Assembly (NCBI GenBank): GCA_026705465.1
Contig: JAPPAP010000032.1
Coordinates: 66,693 to 130,692 of the forward strand
Length of the DNA: 64,000 bases
Reading direction: 5' to 3'
Origin: a bacterium
GTDB lineage: Bacteria; Actinomycetota; Acidimicrobiia; Acidimicrobiales; Bin134
Positions 27,487 to 37,112 of this stretch are shown one piece after another (the stretch's first letter is position 1; each line of letters starts with the position of its first letter). The notes below the pieces were generated by a model that was not told where the DNA came from, made no database searches, and saw only the letters and a list, made by a program, of their open reading frames with translations. Both the position numbers and the translations under genes were made by a program.

Positions 27487-29096
27487 ATCAACTCTCGAAC
27501 CGACTCGCTCAGAGTAAGGAGGGGGTCTGGCACTTGGATGTCGCCGACCACCTCGATGTAGCCCTTGATCTGGGGTTCCGTGCCACTGGGGCGCAGCGAA
27601 ACCCGGCTGCCGTCGGCCAGATCGAAGCGGAGCACATCGGCGGGGTACAGCCCCCCAACCCCGTCTCGATAGTCGGTTGTCTCTACGACTTCGACGTTGC
27701 CGAACCGGTGGGGCAGCCCGTCCCGAATCACACCCATCACCTCTGAGCCAGCCCGCCCGTCCAACCCCACACTCACCTGATCGCTGCGGTGGAGGCCGAA
27801 CTCGTCCATCAGCTCTCCAAGCCGCTCAATAGGGGTTCGTCCGTCCTCCATGACCAGCGCTCGGCACATGGCCACAAACTGCACCGCGGCACTGATGCCG
27901 TCCTTGTCCCTCACCTGTTCGTTGCAGGCAAAACCCAACGCCTCCTCATAGCCGAACACCAGCCTCCACGGCAGGTCGTCGTCTCGGGGCTCTAAGTTGT
28001 CGGCCGCTCGGGCGATCCACTTGAACCCGGTCAGCGTCTCCACGTGGGTGGCCCCACGGGCCGCGGCGATGCGGCCCACCAGCCGACCCGACACAATGCT
28101 GTTGGCCACCACTCGCTCGGTGCCGCCGGGGGTGGTCCGCAGCATCCAATCGCACAGCAGAGCGCCTATTTCGTCGCCGGTCAGGATGCGCCACTCGTTG
28201 TCGTAGGCCCAGACGGCGGCAGCCAACCGATCGGCGTCGGGGTCGGTGGCCAGCGCCAGCGGCGTGTCGATCTGCTCGGCGCGGTGGATGAGCTTGGCCA
28301 AGGTGTCGTGATCTTCCGGATTTGGCGACACCACGTTGCGGAAGAGAGGGTCGGGCTCAGCCTCGTCTTCCACCGCATACGGTCGTCCATTGTCGATGGA
28401 ATCGAGGGCCCGGCTCAATAGGGGTAGACCGACACCCTGGAGCGGGGTGTAGGCAAGAGGGTGGAACGGTCCGCGGATTGCCACATTGGACAAGATGGCG
28501 GTCAAGTATTCGACGCTTACATCGGCCCTTTCCCCCGCTGCCAGCGGCAATTCCCGAGGAGGCAGCGGTTGGGAGGCCATTGCCTCTTCGATGGCTTGGT
28601 CATGAGGCGGAATGATCTGGGCTCCGTCGCCCAAGTACACCTTGATACCGTTGTCGCCAGCTGGATTGTGACTGGCGGTGACCATGACGCCGGCGTCGGC
28701 CCCGAGATGGTCCACGGCAAAGGCCAGTACCGGGGTGGGTGTCTTTGGTGTCAGCATCACGGGGCGGCAACCGGCAGCCGCGAGCACCGTAACCACGTCG
28801 TCAGCAAACACATCGGAGTTCTGGCGGGCGTCAAAGCCGACCACGACCTTGGCGCCCGAGCCAATATGGGCAGCCAACGCCGCCGCAGTCTGTCGAACTA
28901 CTACCCGGTTCATGCGGTTGGGGCCCGCGCCCATCGGGCCGCGGATGCCGGCGGTGCCGAAGCGGAGTCGGTTGCCGAAGCGGTCGTCGACCCCGGCTTG
29001 ATCGCCGGTTTTGATGAGCAGCTCGAGTTCAGCCCGGGTCACCGGGTCGGGGTCGGCGGCCAGCCACTCCTGGGGCGTGGGGGCCTGGGCACTCAC
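27453..29096 (-). CDS. Phosphosugar mutase (phosphopentomutase/phosphoglucomutase-like)
   Basis: 547 residues from GTG 29096; the extended frame up to 29588 is antisense to the PNP gene and is rejected. The alpha-D-phosphohexomutase motifs are in order: the phosphoserine loop VMVTASHNPAGDNGIKVY, the Mg site DPDADR, the sugar loop FGYEEALGF and the phosphate-binding SLRPSGTEPQIK. It moves phosphate between C1 and C5 or C6. Its start overlaps the stop of purine nucleoside phosphorylase by 4 bases (GTGA). Phosphopentomutase acting on ribose 1-phosphate from PNP is therefore the likeliest role. Phosphoglucomutase activity cannot be excluded. Confidence 0.87.
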   Translation of the reverse strand: MSAQAPTPQEWLAADPDPVTRAELELLIKTGDQAGVDDRFGNRLRFGTAGIRGPMGAGPNRMNRVVVRQTAAALAAHIGSGAKVVVGFDARQNSDVFADDVVTVLAAAGCRPVMLTPKTPTPVLAFAVDHLGADAGVMVTASHNPAGDNGIKVYLGDGAQIIPPHDQAIEEAMASQPLPPRELPLAAGERADVSVEYLTAILSNVAIRGPFHPLAYTPLQGVGLPLLSRALDSIDNGRPYAVEDEAEPDPLFRNVVSPNPEDHDTLAKLIHRAEQIDTPLALATDPDADRLAAAVWAYDNEWRILTGDEIGALLCDWMLRTTPGGTERVVANSIVSGRLVGRIAAARGATHVETLTGFKWIARAADNLEPRDDDLPWRLVFGYEEALGFACNEQVRDKDGISAAVQFVAMCRALVMEDGRTPIERLGELMDEFGLHRSDQVSVGLDGRAGSEVMGVIRDGLPHRFGNVEVVETTDYRDGVGGLYPADVLRFDLADGSRVSLRPSGTEPQIKGYIEVVGDIQVPDPLLTLSESVRELIYEASSAISDR

Positions 29097-29902
29097 AGCG
29101 CTTGGATAACGGTGCGCAAGACTTCGGAGACCCGGCCCTGAGCGGCTTGGCCCGCGTCGAGCACTTCTTGGTGGTCGAGCGCGCCGCCCATGCCTGCGGC
29201 TGCGTTGGTGACCAGCGATACTCCGGCCACTTCGGCCCCCAGATGGCGGACGGCGATGGCCTCCAGCACCGTGGACATGCCCACTAAGTCGGCCCCCAGG
29301 CGGGCCAGCATGGTGATTTCCGCCGGGGTTTCGAAGTGCGGCCCCACCAATCCGGCATACACCCCCTCGCCAATTGACGGATCGATCAGACGCACCGCCC
29401 CGCGGATTCGGGATGAGTAAAGGTCGGTCAGGTCGGTGAAGCGAATGGCGTAACCATCGGGAGGCGCCGGGCCGAACAGCGGAGACTGCCCGGTCAAGTT
29501 GATGTGATCGCTGATAAGTACCGGCTGGCCCACCCCGAACGCCGGATTCATGCAACCGGCCGCGTTGGTAAGGACCACTGTGGAACACCCCGCAGCCACC
29601 GCGGCCCGCACGCCGTGGACTACATCTGCCGGGGAATGGCCCTCATAGAGGTGTACCCGGCCGGCCATTACCAACACCCGCCGGTCGCCCACAGTCACCG
29701 AGCTGAGCGTGCCCCCATGACCGGGTACTGACGGCTGGTGGAATCCGGTGACAGTCTCGGAGGCCACGACTTCCTCCACGGTGCCCAACTCCTGGACAAC
29801 ATCGGCCCAACCCGAGCCCAACACCACCGCAGCATCAAAGCGATCGCCTAATCGCTCGAACAGCTCGACTCCGGCCTGCTCGGCTCGCTCGAATGGGTTC
29901 AT
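29093..29902 (-). CDS. punA: Purine nucleoside phosphorylase (trimeric type)
   Basis: 269 residues. The phosphate-binding VLGSG is at the N-terminus and PGHGGTL and GRVHLYEGH follow. The purine site has GPHFETPAE and VTNAAAGM, with Asn expected to contact the base. This is the homotrimeric PNP that splits inosine and guanosine into base and ribose 1-phosphate. It is coupled to a phosphosugar mutase by a 4-base overlap. A PfkB-type nucleoside kinase gene lies 54 bases upstream, so the set salvages purine nucleosides. The start is the ATG at 29902. Confidence 0.92.
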   Translation of the reverse strand: MNPFERAEQAGVELFERLGDRFDAAVVLGSGWADVVQELGTVEEVVASETVTGFHQPSVPGHGGTLSSVTVGDRRVLVMAGRVHLYEGHSPADVVHGVRAAVAAGCSTVVLTNAAGCMNPAFGVGQPVLISDHINLTGQSPLFGPAPPDGYAIRFTDLTDLYSSRIRGAVRLIDPSIGEGVYAGLVGPHFETPAEITMLARLGADLVGMSTVLEAIAVRHLGAEVAGVSLVTNAAAGMGGALDHQEVLDAGQAAQGRVSEVLRTVIQAL

Positions 29903-29956
29903 GTCCCGATGGTAGGTGGCGCCGGTGACACTTCCCTCACCGCTATGGAGGGGAAG

Positions 29957-30934
29957 CTAGGGCACCAAACTGGCCAGCGATCCAGAGGGGCGGGCGCCGA
30001 ACTGGCTAATGGTCTCGGTGGCGGCTAACGAGCCCAGCCAACCGCACTGGGCCAAGTCCATCCCCCGAGTCCAGCCGTAGAGAAATCCCGAAGCGTACAG
30101 ATCCCCCGCCCCGGTGGTGTCCACCACTTTTGATGCGGGGGCAGCCGGTACCTCGATGATCTCATCGGGGGTGACCAAAACCGAGCCACCCTCACCTTGG
30201 GTTAGAGCGGCCACCGCGCACCGCCCCTGCACAGCGGCCACCGCGGCTTCGAAATCGTCACCGGTCTCATACAGCGTGCAGATCTCGTGCTCGTTGCCGA
30301 ACAGCAGGTCGATGGGACCGTCTACCAAATCGAGCCACTCCTGGTGGTGCCGTTCCACGCAGAAACTGTCGGACAGCGTGAACGAGATCGTCCCCCCAGC
30401 GGCCGAGCAGATTGAGATGGCTTTCCGGATGGCCTCCTTGGTTATATCCACATCCCAGATATAGCCCTCGCAATAGAGCACTTGGGTCGCGCCCACCAGG
30501 GTGGGGTCGATGTCGTCAGGATGCAGCTCGGTGCTAGCCCCCAAATAGGTGTTCATGGTTCGAGCCGCGTCGGGAGTCACAATGATGAGGCACCGGGCGG
30601 TGGGGGGCCCGGCGATGGCCGGGGCCACCTCGAAGCGCACCCCCAGCGCCCGAATGTCGTGGGCGAATACTTCGCCGAGCTGATCGTCGCGCACCTTGCC
30701 GATGTAGCCCACCTGCCCCCCGAACGAGGCCACCCCAGCCACCGTGTTGGCCGCCGAGCCTCCGGATGTCTCAATGGCCGGGGCCATGGCCCCATAGAGC
30801 TGCTCGGCCCGGTCGGCGTCGATCAGGGTCATCGCTCCTTTGACCAGGCCTTGGGCATCGATGAAGTCGTGCTCCTCGGTGCTGATCACGTCGACAATGG
30901 CGTTGCCGATCCCGACTACGGCCAGCTTGCCCAT
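29957..30934 (-). CDS. PfkB-family nucleoside kinase, probably adenosine kinase
   Basis: 325 residues. The N-terminal sugar-binding signature GNAIVDV is followed by SGGSAANTVAGVASFGG, and the ATP/anion-hole motif DTTGAGDLYASGFL is near the C-terminus. The N-terminal half is close to the bacterial adenosine kinase type within PfkB. It would phosphorylate adenosine or another nucleoside to the 5'-monophosphate. The PNP and mutase genes downstream on the same strand support a purine role. Ribokinase or inosine-guanosine kinase are alternatives. An aldo/keto reductase gene ends 17 bases upstream. Confidence 0.83.
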   Translation of the reverse strand: MGKLAVVGIGNAIVDVISTEEHDFIDAQGLVKGAMTLIDADRAEQLYGAMAPAIETSGGSAANTVAGVASFGGQVGYIGKVRDDQLGEVFAHDIRALGVRFEVAPAIAGPPTARCLIIVTPDAARTMNTYLGASTELHPDDIDPTLVGATQVLYCEGYIWDVDITKEAIRKAISICSAAGGTISFTLSDSFCVERHHQEWLDLVDGPIDLLFGNEHEICTLYETGDDFEAAVAAVQGRCAVAALTQGEGGSVLVTPDEIIEVPAAPASKVVDTTGAGDLYASGFLYGWTRGMDLAQCGWLGSLAATETISQFGARPSGSLASLVP

Positions 30935-30951
30935 TCCGCTTTCCCTCGCCG

Positions 30952-31923
30952 CTAACCGGAGAAGATGTAATCGAGGTCGGCGTCAGCCAGAACTGTGCCC
31001 TCAGCGGCGATGTTCTCTTCCACTTCGCCGATTGTGGCGTTGGCCACGATGACCAGGGGGCTGAAGTCGGCGTGGAGCGCCCAGGCCAGCGCCACTTGGC
31101 TGAGGTTCAGGCCAAGTCGGCGGCCCACCTCGGCGGCCCGCTCTCGCCGAGCCCAGTTGTCGTCGTTGAAATAGCACCGGGCGGTGTCGGCGATGAATCC
31201 CTCGGCGGCTTCCAACTCAGCCCGGCTGATCCGTTCGCTCAGGAAGCCACCGGCCAGGGGTGACCAAGCGACCACGTCCACCTCTCGGTCTTGATGCCAC
31301 TGCCGGTCGGCTTCCCGTTCAGGTCCGGTGAGGGTGACCACATCGGGCCAAGGATCATCGAGCTGGTTGGCAAGGCTGTAGTGGGCGCTATTGGCCACCG
31401 GGCCCCTCAAGTCATGGGCATCGGCATAGTCCAACGCCGCCTCAATGCGAGCCGTCGTCCAATTGGACACCCCCCACGCCCCGATGTGGGCCCGGTCGAT
31501 GGCGGCGTTGACCGCCTCAACCAGAATGCCGATCTCGACGGTCGGGTCGTCGCGGTGGAACATCCAGAGGTCGAGCCGATCGATGCCGATCTGCTGTCGC
31601 GACTTGTCGATGTCCTCGACGATTGCCTCGGGATTTACTCGGGGGTGTGTCCATTCGGGTGGGGCAGGATGGCACCCCTTGGCGATGATGGCGATGTCTT
31701 CATGGCCGCCTCGGTGGCTGATCCACCGGCCGAGCATGGCGTCAACGCTTATGTCGCCGAAGGCGTAGTTGACTGCGGTGTCGAATGCAGTGATTCCCCC
31801 CTCAACCGCGGCATCGAGCATTTCCAGGCGAGTCTCCTCGTCGAGAGCGAACAGGCTGATCGCCCCTTGGACCACACGGCTAACAGGAGCATCTACACCG
31901 GGAAGTTCGACGTACTGCATCAT
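30952..31923 (-). CDS. Aldo/keto reductase
   Basis: 323 residues. The catalytic Asp and Tyr are in FDTAVNYAFGDISVD, the Lys in IAIIAKGCHP and the His in LWMFHRDDP. The cofactor end includes ALAWALHADFSPLVIVANA. It differs clearly from the aldo/keto reductase at 26554. It overlaps the upstream Gfo/Idh/MocA oxidoreductase by 4 bases, so the two act as a pair, perhaps on a sugar or cyclitol. The next gene down is the nucleoside kinase. Substrate unknown. Confidence 0.86.
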   Translation of the reverse strand: MMQYVELPGVDAPVSRVVQGAISLFALDEETRLEMLDAAVEGGITAFDTAVNYAFGDISVDAMLGRWISHRGGHEDIAIIAKGCHPAPPEWTHPRVNPEAIVEDIDKSRQQIGIDRLDLWMFHRDDPTVEIGILVEAVNAAIDRAHIGAWGVSNWTTARIEAALDYADAHDLRGPVANSAHYSLANQLDDPWPDVVTLTGPEREADRQWHQDREVDVVAWSPLAGGFLSERISRAELEAAEGFIADTARCYFNDDNWARRERAAEVGRRLGLNLSQVALAWALHADFSPLVIVANATIGEVEENIAAEGTVLADADLDYIFSG

Positions 31924-32906
31924 GAACCGCCTTCTTCAAAGGGGTAGACAACTCCGAGTTTGCCTCGGATCTCATCGCACAAGCCGGCCATCTCCAACGT
32001 CAAAGACAGCGGCATGCGCTCGCTCTCGCTGCGCCCGGCCCGCACGCAGTCGACCACCTCTTGGATCTCATATTCGAACCCGTTGGCCCGATGGGGAATT
32101 GCCTCGGTCTCCTCTTCGCCCCCGGCCCGCAGGATGGCCCGGTCGGCGGCAAAGAAGACCGGGATCTCAATCGACCCTGCAGTGCCGCTGATCACCGCAT
32201 TGAGGTCCAGGTTGGCCACGGTGGCGCAGCCAAGCTGAGCCAACCCACCGCCGGGATACGACGCGGCTATGGACACGATCTCGTCCACGCCGGTCTCGCC
32301 CACTCGGCCAACTACTCCGCACTCCGAGGGATGGGATCCGTAGAGCCAATGGGCGATGGTCAACGGATACACCCCGACGTCAAGGAGACTGCCCCCGGCG
32401 AGGTCCGGATTGAACAACCGATGCTCAGGCATTACCGGGGCAGCGAAGCCGAAAGAGGCCGTCACCTGCCGAACTTCCCCGATGCGACCCTCGTCGACCC
32501 AACGACGCACCGCCTCGTAGATGGGCAGGAACCGCGTCCACATGGCTTCCATGGCGAACACGCCCGCATCGCGGGCCGCGATCACGATCCGAGTTGCGCC
32601 TTCCAGGTTGGGTGCGAGCGGCTTCTCCACCAAGACGGCAACCCCTGCCTCAATGCAGGCCAGGGCTGCTTCAACATGGGACGGGTGGGGGGTGCAGATG
32701 TATGCCGCATCAAGCTGTTCGGCTTGCAGCATCTCACCCACCGATCCGTAATCCGCGGCGATGCCTTGCGCTCGGGCAAATGCCTTGGCCCGCTCTGCAT
32801 TCCTCCCCGCCACCGCTGCGACTTCGGCACCTTCCACGACCTCTATGGCGGCCAAGAACTGCCCGGAGATGTGGCCGTGTCCAACCATGCCGAATCGGAA
32901 ATCCAT
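31920..32906 (-). CDS. Gfo/Idh/MocA-family NAD(P)-dependent oxidoreductase
   Basis: 328 residues. The Rossmann start FRFGMVGHGHISGQF carries the nucleotide-binding Gly pattern, and VLVEKPLAPN is the conserved EKP motif with the cofactor-positioning Lys. The C-terminal half is the family's alpha/beta substrate domain with DVGVYPLTIAHW. Members oxidise or reduce hydroxyls on sugars, inositols or related compounds. It is the first gene of the minus-strand run and is divergent from pepN with 25 bases between starts, so the two promoters must overlap the coding ends. Confidence 0.88.
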   Translation of the reverse strand: MDFRFGMVGHGHISGQFLAAIEVVEGAEVAAVAGRNAERAKAFARAQGIAADYGSVGEMLQAEQLDAAYICTPHPSHVEAALACIEAGVAVLVEKPLAPNLEGATRIVIAARDAGVFAMEAMWTRFLPIYEAVRRWVDEGRIGEVRQVTASFGFAAPVMPEHRLFNPDLAGGSLLDVGVYPLTIAHWLYGSHPSECGVVGRVGETGVDEIVSIAASYPGGGLAQLGCATVANLDLNAVISGTAGSIEIPVFFAADRAILRAGGEEETEAIPHRANGFEYEIQEVVDCVRAGRSESERMPLSLTLEMAGLCDEIRGKLGVVYPFEEGGS

Positions 32907-32931
32907 ACCATCCTCTATCTAACATCTCCCG

Positions 32932-35454
32932 ATGGCCGGAGACTCATCGAACCCCTATCGGTTGCCCCGAGACGTGGTGCCGCGGCGGTATGAGCTGCGG
33001 TTAGAGCCTGATCTGGAGGCGTCTACGTTTGCGGGGACGGTGGCGATGGACGTCGAGGTGCTGGAGCCGGTGGGCGAGATCGTGCTCAACGCCGCTGAAT
33101 TGGAGATCGCTGGCGGGGACTTGGACGGGGTGGCACTGGCGGGGATTGACATCGACGACGAGCACGAGCGGGCGGTGCTGCGGTTGGGCGAGCCTGTGTC
33201 GCCGGGGCCAGCCCGGTTGAAGCTCAGCTTCACGGGCACGCTCAATGATCAGCTTCGGGGGTTCTATCGCTCGACATTCACCGACGACGATGGCGATGGG
33301 CGGGTGATCGCCACCACCCAGTTCGAGTCCACCAACGCCCGGCGGGCGTTTCCGTGCTGGGACGAGCCCGATCTCAAGGCGGTGTTCGAGGTGACCCTGG
33401 TGGTGCCCGAGAACCTGATGGCGGTGTCTTCCGGGGCCGAGAGCGACTCCCAGCCCACCGGCGACGGCCGCCGAGCGGTGACTTTCGCCCCCACCATGGA
33501 GATGTCCACCTACCTGCTGGCCTTCATTGTCGGCCCCCTGGAGGCCACCGACCCAGTGGACGTCAACGGCACTCCATTGCGCATAGTCCACCCTGTTGGC
33601 AAGGGACACCTCACTGAATTCGCCCTGGACGCAGGGGCGTTTTGCCTCGGCTTCTTCGAGGACTACTTCGCCATCGACTACCCCGGCGACAAACTCGACC
33701 TGGTGGCCATCCCCGACTTTGCCTTCGGGGCCATGGAGAACATGGGCTGCGTCACCTTTCGGGAGATCCTGCTGCTACTCGATCCCGACTCCTCCACCCA
33801 GCAGGAGCGCCAGACCGCGGTGGACGTGATCGCCCACGAGCTAGCCCACATGTGGTTCGGGAACCTGGTCACCATGAAGTGGTGGAACGGCATCTGGCTG
33901 AAAGAGGCGTTCGCCACCTTCTGCGAGATGCTGGCAGTGGACGCCTACCGCCCCGATTGGAAGCGGTGGCTGGCCTTCGGATTGTCTCGGGCCGCGGCCT
34001 TCGACGTGGATGCCCTGGCCGCCACCCGGGCCATCGAGTACCCGGTGGTCTCCCCCGCCGACGCCGAGGGCATGTACGACCTGCTCACCTACGAGAAGGG
34101 TGCCGCCGCGGTGCGGATGCTGGAGCAATACCTCGGGGCCGGCGAGTTCCGCGATGGGGTCCGCCACTACCTTCAGCGCCACTCCTACGCCAATACCGAG
34201 ACTCACGACCTGTGGGATGCGCTGACCGAGTCCACCGGCGAGCCCGCCCGCGACGTGATGGATTCATGGATCTTCCAGGGCGGCCACCCAGTGGTGTCCG
34301 CCTCGGCCAACGACGACGGCACCGTCACACTCAGCCAAAGCCGGTTCCGCTACGACGGGCAGCCCGACGACGCCCTCTGGCAGGTGCCGGTGGTAGCCGC
34401 GGTGGGCACCGACACCGAGGAACACACTGAGCGGCTGGTGCTGGAAGGCCCGGTGGCTCTGAATGCTGAGAACCCTGCTTGGGTCATGGTGAATCCCACC
34501 GCCGACGGCTTCTACCGAGTGGCCTATGAGGGTGGGCTGCTCGATCAACTACTGGATGGCGGCCCCGATCTGGACCCGCTCCAGCGGTACGTGCTGGTAG
34601 ACGACCAATGGGCCTTGACGGTGGCCGACCGATTGGGCGTGGCCGAATTCCTGGCGTTCGCTGAGCGTATGGCTGCTCCGGAGGATGACTTAGCGGTGTG
34701 GCGACGCCTGGCCGGCACGCTGGGCACCCTCGACCACATGGTTCCCGACGCGGGGAGGACCGGACTCCAGGCCCGAGTGAAGCACATGGCCGGCCCGGCC
34801 TGGGGCCGGGTGGGCTGGAATCCAGTGGCCGGCGAGGATGACCGCGTTGGCGAACTGCGGGGCGTATTGGTCCGCACCCTGGCCGTGGGAGGCAATGACG
34901 CCGAGGCCATCACCCAGTGCCGAGATTTGATGGCCGCCGAGAGCGTCGACCCCGCCTTAGCCGCGGCCGCCATCGCGGTAGTGGCCGCTACCGGTGACGG
35001 GGCCGACTACGAGGAGATCCGTCAGCGCTACGAGAACGCCCCCACCCCGCAGCTCGAGTTGCGCTATCTGATGGCGCTCACAACCTTCGACGACCCCGCT
35101 CTGATGGACCGCACTCTGGCGGCCACCCTGGACGGCACCGTGCGCAGCCAAGATGCCGGATTCGTGCTCCGGGGCTGTCTCGAGAACCGCAGTCTCGGCC
35201 CCCAGCCCTGGGCATTCATCGTCGAGCACTGGGACGACATCAACCAGCGCCTCCCATCGGCCATCGTCCCCCGAATGCTGGGCGGTATTAGCGCCCTCTC
35301 CACCCCCGAGCTGGCCGTCGAAGTCGAGGAGTTCCTAGAAGCTCACCCAGTCCTCCAAGGTCCCCTCATCGTCGCCCAACACCTAGAACGCCTAAAGATC
35401 AACGTCCAACTGCGAAGACGAGTCCAGGAGGAAATCGGAGGAACAAACTCCTGA
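32932..35454 (+). CDS. pepN: M1-family aminopeptidase N
   Basis: 840 residues, full length for the actinobacterial M1 family. The exopeptidase signature GAMEN is at 266-270 and the zinc site HELAH begins at His302, followed about 18 residues later by the third ligand Glu in WLKEAFATF. The N-terminal beta-sandwich has FYRSTFTDDDG and TQFESTNARRAFPCWDEPD. The long helical C-terminal domain is intact. It removes N-terminal residues from peptides in the cytoplasm; no signal peptide is present. It is the only plus-strand gene between the Gfo/Idh gene and the hopanoid operon, and hairpin copy C begins four bases after its stop. Confidence 0.95.
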   Translation: MAGDSSNPYRLPRDVVPRRYELRLEPDLEASTFAGTVAMDVEVLEPVGEIVLNAAELEIAGGDLDGVALAGIDIDDEHERAVLRLGEPVSPGPARLKLSFTGTLNDQLRGFYRSTFTDDDGDGRVIATTQFESTNARRAFPCWDEPDLKAVFEVTLVVPENLMAVSSGAESDSQPTGDGRRAVTFAPTMEMSTYLLAFIVGPLEATDPVDVNGTPLRIVHPVGKGHLTEFALDAGAFCLGFFEDYFAIDYPGDKLDLVAIPDFAFGAMENMGCVTFREILLLLDPDSSTQQERQTAVDVIAHELAHMWFGNLVTMKWWNGIWLKEAFATFCEMLAVDAYRPDWKRWLAFGLSRAAAFDVDALAATRAIEYPVVSPADAEGMYDLLTYEKGAAAVRMLEQYLGAGEFRDGVRHYLQRHSYANTETHDLWDALTESTGEPARDVMDSWIFQGGHPVVSASANDDGTVTLSQSRFRYDGQPDDALWQVPVVAAVGTDTEEHTERLVLEGPVALNAENPAWVMVNPTADGFYRVAYEGGLLDQLLDGGPDLDPLQRYVLVDDQWALTVADRLGVAEFLAFAERMAAPEDDLAVWRRLAGTLGTLDHMVPDAGRTGLQARVKHMAGPAWGRVGWNPVAGEDDRVGELRGVLVRTLAVGGNDAEAITQCRDLMAAESVDPALAAAAIAVVAATGDGADYEEIRQRYENAPTPQLELRYLMALTTFDDPALMDRTLAATLDGTVRSQDAGFVLRGCLENRSLGPQPWAFIVEHWDDINQRLPSAIVPRMLGGISALSTPELAVEVEEFLEAHPVLQGPLIVAQHLERLKINVQLRRRVQEEIGGTNS

Positions 35455-35457
35455 GGT

Positions 35458-35535
35458 GGGGCGGGGGGTGGCTCCGAGGCCAGGACTCGGCGGCACCGTC
35501 CGCCGAGCCGCCTCGGAGACAGGACCCGCCGCCCC
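35458..35535. repeat. Dispersed hairpin element, copy C
   Basis: This 78-bp copy fills the gap between convergent pepN and hpnH. From GGTGGC to the right end it matches copy B base for base, including CTCCGAGGC/GCCTCGGAG, CTCGGCGG/CCGCCGAG and the CACCGT loop. Only the left arm differs (GGGGCGGGGGGT against GGGCGGTGGGT), and it still pairs with ACCCGCCGCCCC. Near identity to copy B across 27 kb implies recent spread or gene conversion. Here it could serve as a two-way terminator. Confidence 0.8.
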
Positions 35536-35545
35536 GCCGGACGCG

Positions 35546-36553
35546 CTAGTTGGTACCGACCGCGGCCCGAATGGACTCACGCAGCGACTTCATGGTGGCG
35601 AACACCGCGGTGGGCTCGTAGCCGCAGTGGGCCATGCAGTTCTCGCAGCGGGGATCCCTCCCCCGGCCGTAGCTGTCCCAGTCGGTGGTCTCGATCAGCT
35701 CCTGGTAGGTCTCGGTATAGCCGTCAGCCATGAGGTAGCAGGGCCGTTGCCAGCCGAACACTGAGTAGCTGGGAATGCCCCACGCAGTGCACTCGTATTC
35801 CACCTTCCCCTCGAGGAAGTCCAAGAACAGGGGCGTATGGTTCAGCCGCCACTTCTTGCGCTTGCCGTCGGAGAAGGCATCCCGGAACAGGCTCTTGGTC
35901 TGCTCCACCGGCAAGAAGTGCTCCTGGTCGGGAGCCTTCTCGTAGGCGTAGCCCGGCGAGATCATCATGGAGTCGACTTCGAGATCGTCGTTCAAGAAAT
36001 CGAGCACGCTGCGCACGTCGTCGGGGCTGTCGGTGCTGAAGAACGTGCTGTTGGTGGTGACCCGGAACCCCTTCTCTTTGGCTTCGTTGACGGCCTCCAC
36101 GACCTCGTCGAACACCCCCTCGCGGGCCACGGCCAGATCGTGGCGCTCCTGGAGCCCGTCCACGTGGACCACGAACGAGAAATAGGGCGACGGCGTGAAC
36201 TTGTCCATCTTGCGCCGAAGCAGCACCGCATTGGTACACAGGTACACGAACTTCCTGCGCTTGATGAGCTCGTCCACCATCTCGTCGATCTGCGGATGCA
36301 GCAGCGGCTCGCCCCCGGCGATAGACACCATCGGGGCCCCGCACTCCTCCATGGCCGCCACGGCCTCGTCAACACTGACCCGCTTGCGCAGCACCTCGGT
36401 GGGGTACTGGATCTTGCCGCAGCCGGGGCATTCCAGGTTGCAGGCGAAAAGCGGCTCCAGCTCCACGATCAGCGGATACTTCTCACGGCGGCGCAGCTTG
36501 TTCTTGAATACGTAGGTGCCAACCCTCACCGCTTGGCGAACAGGGATGGGCAT
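35546..36553 (-). CDS. hpnH: Adenosyl-hopene transferase, radical SAM
   Basis: 335 residues, the HpnH length. The radical SAM cluster motif is Cys38-x3-Cys42-x2-Cys45 in FACNLECPGCG, followed by the SAM-binding GGEPLLHP. A C-terminal Cys cluster is in PRCENCMAHCGYEPTAVF. HpnH joins 5'-deoxyadenosyl to diploptene, the first step of extended (C35) hopanoids. It is the last gene of the hopanoid operon and begins one base after hpnG. Its presence means the strain should make bacteriohopanepolyols, not only diploptene or diplopterol. Confidence 0.95.
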   Translation of the reverse strand: MPIPVRQAVRVGTYVFKNKLRRREKYPLIVELEPLFACNLECPGCGKIQYPTEVLRKRVSVDEAVAAMEECGAPMVSIAGGEPLLHPQIDEMVDELIKRRKFVYLCTNAVLLRRKMDKFTPSPYFSFVVHVDGLQERHDLAVAREGVFDEVVEAVNEAKEKGFRVTTNSTFFSTDSPDDVRSVLDFLNDDLEVDSMMISPGYAYEKAPDQEHFLPVEQTKSLFRDAFSDGKRKKWRLNHTPLFLDFLEGKVEYECTAWGIPSYSVFGWQRPCYLMADGYTETYQELIETTDWDSYGRGRDPRCENCMAHCGYEPTAVFATMKSLRESIRAAVGTN

Positions 36554-36554
36554 G

Positions 36555-37112
36555 TCAGCAAACCTCCTTGGACAGCACCGGCGTCAACCGGCGGATTGTC
36601 CGCAATGCTCGATAGATCCTCGCGGGAGCAACCACAGACCGCAGCTCATGGCTGGGAGTGTCGGTCACCACCCGCACCACCGCGGCCGAACCGCGATGAT
36701 GCTCCAACAGCCAGGCCGACTCCATGTCAACCGCCACCGCCCCCCGGTCAGCCAGTTCTTTTCGGCGGGGGCCGATTGCCAACTCAGCCACGCTGGCCAC
36801 CGGACCGGTGTGCACGGTAAACCCGGCAGATTGCAGGCTCTTGGCCACCGCATCTGCTCCGGGCAAGCCAATCGGCGATACATTGTCGGCCGACACTTCG
36901 GTGGCCACCACGACGTCGCCCGGGTCGATGCCGTCAACCACCGCCCCGCCCATGCCGACCACCGCCACCGGGCCGCTGCGCGGCTCAACTGTGCGGCTGC
37001 GTTTCGGACCCATACCGGTACACACCACCGTCGCCCCGCTTCCAGCTCGGCGGATTCCCCGCCGGGCGGCTCGGGCCTCCATAGCCAACGGACAGAGCAC
37101 CACCAGGGTCAC
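36555..37112 (-). CDS. hpnG: Hopanoid-associated phosphorylase
   Basis: 185 residues from GTG 37112, which overlaps the shc stop (GTGA). Frames reaching further up are inside shc and are not used. It has the nucleoside-phosphorylase-like pattern: ATVVCTGMGP near the start, VAVVGMGGAVVDGIDPGDVVVA, and AVDMESAWLLEH with the base-binding ME pair. HpnG removes adenine from adenosylhopane to give a ribosylhopane. It is about 20-30 residues shorter than many family members at the N-terminus, but the core motifs are complete. Confidence 0.88.
   Translation of the reverse strand: MTLVVLCPLAMEARAARRGIRRAGSGATVVCTGMGPKRSRTVEPRSGPVAVVGMGGAVVDGIDPGDVVVATEVSADNVSPIGLPGADAVAKSLQSAGFTVHTGPVASVAELAIGPRRKELADRGAVAVDMESAWLLEHHRGSAAVVRVVTDTPSHELRSVVAPARIYRALRTIRRLTPVLSKEVC

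Noticed and set aside
27453-29588. A 711-codon version of the phosphosugar mutase
   Set aside because: The first 164 codons lie inside the purine nucleoside phosphorylase gene on the same strand in another frame. The GTG at 29096 gives the natural family N-terminus.
35458-35535. Hairpin copy C as a simple rho-independent terminator
   Set aside because: There is no T-tract after the stem, and near-identical copies occur between co-directional genes, so terminator alone does not explain the family.
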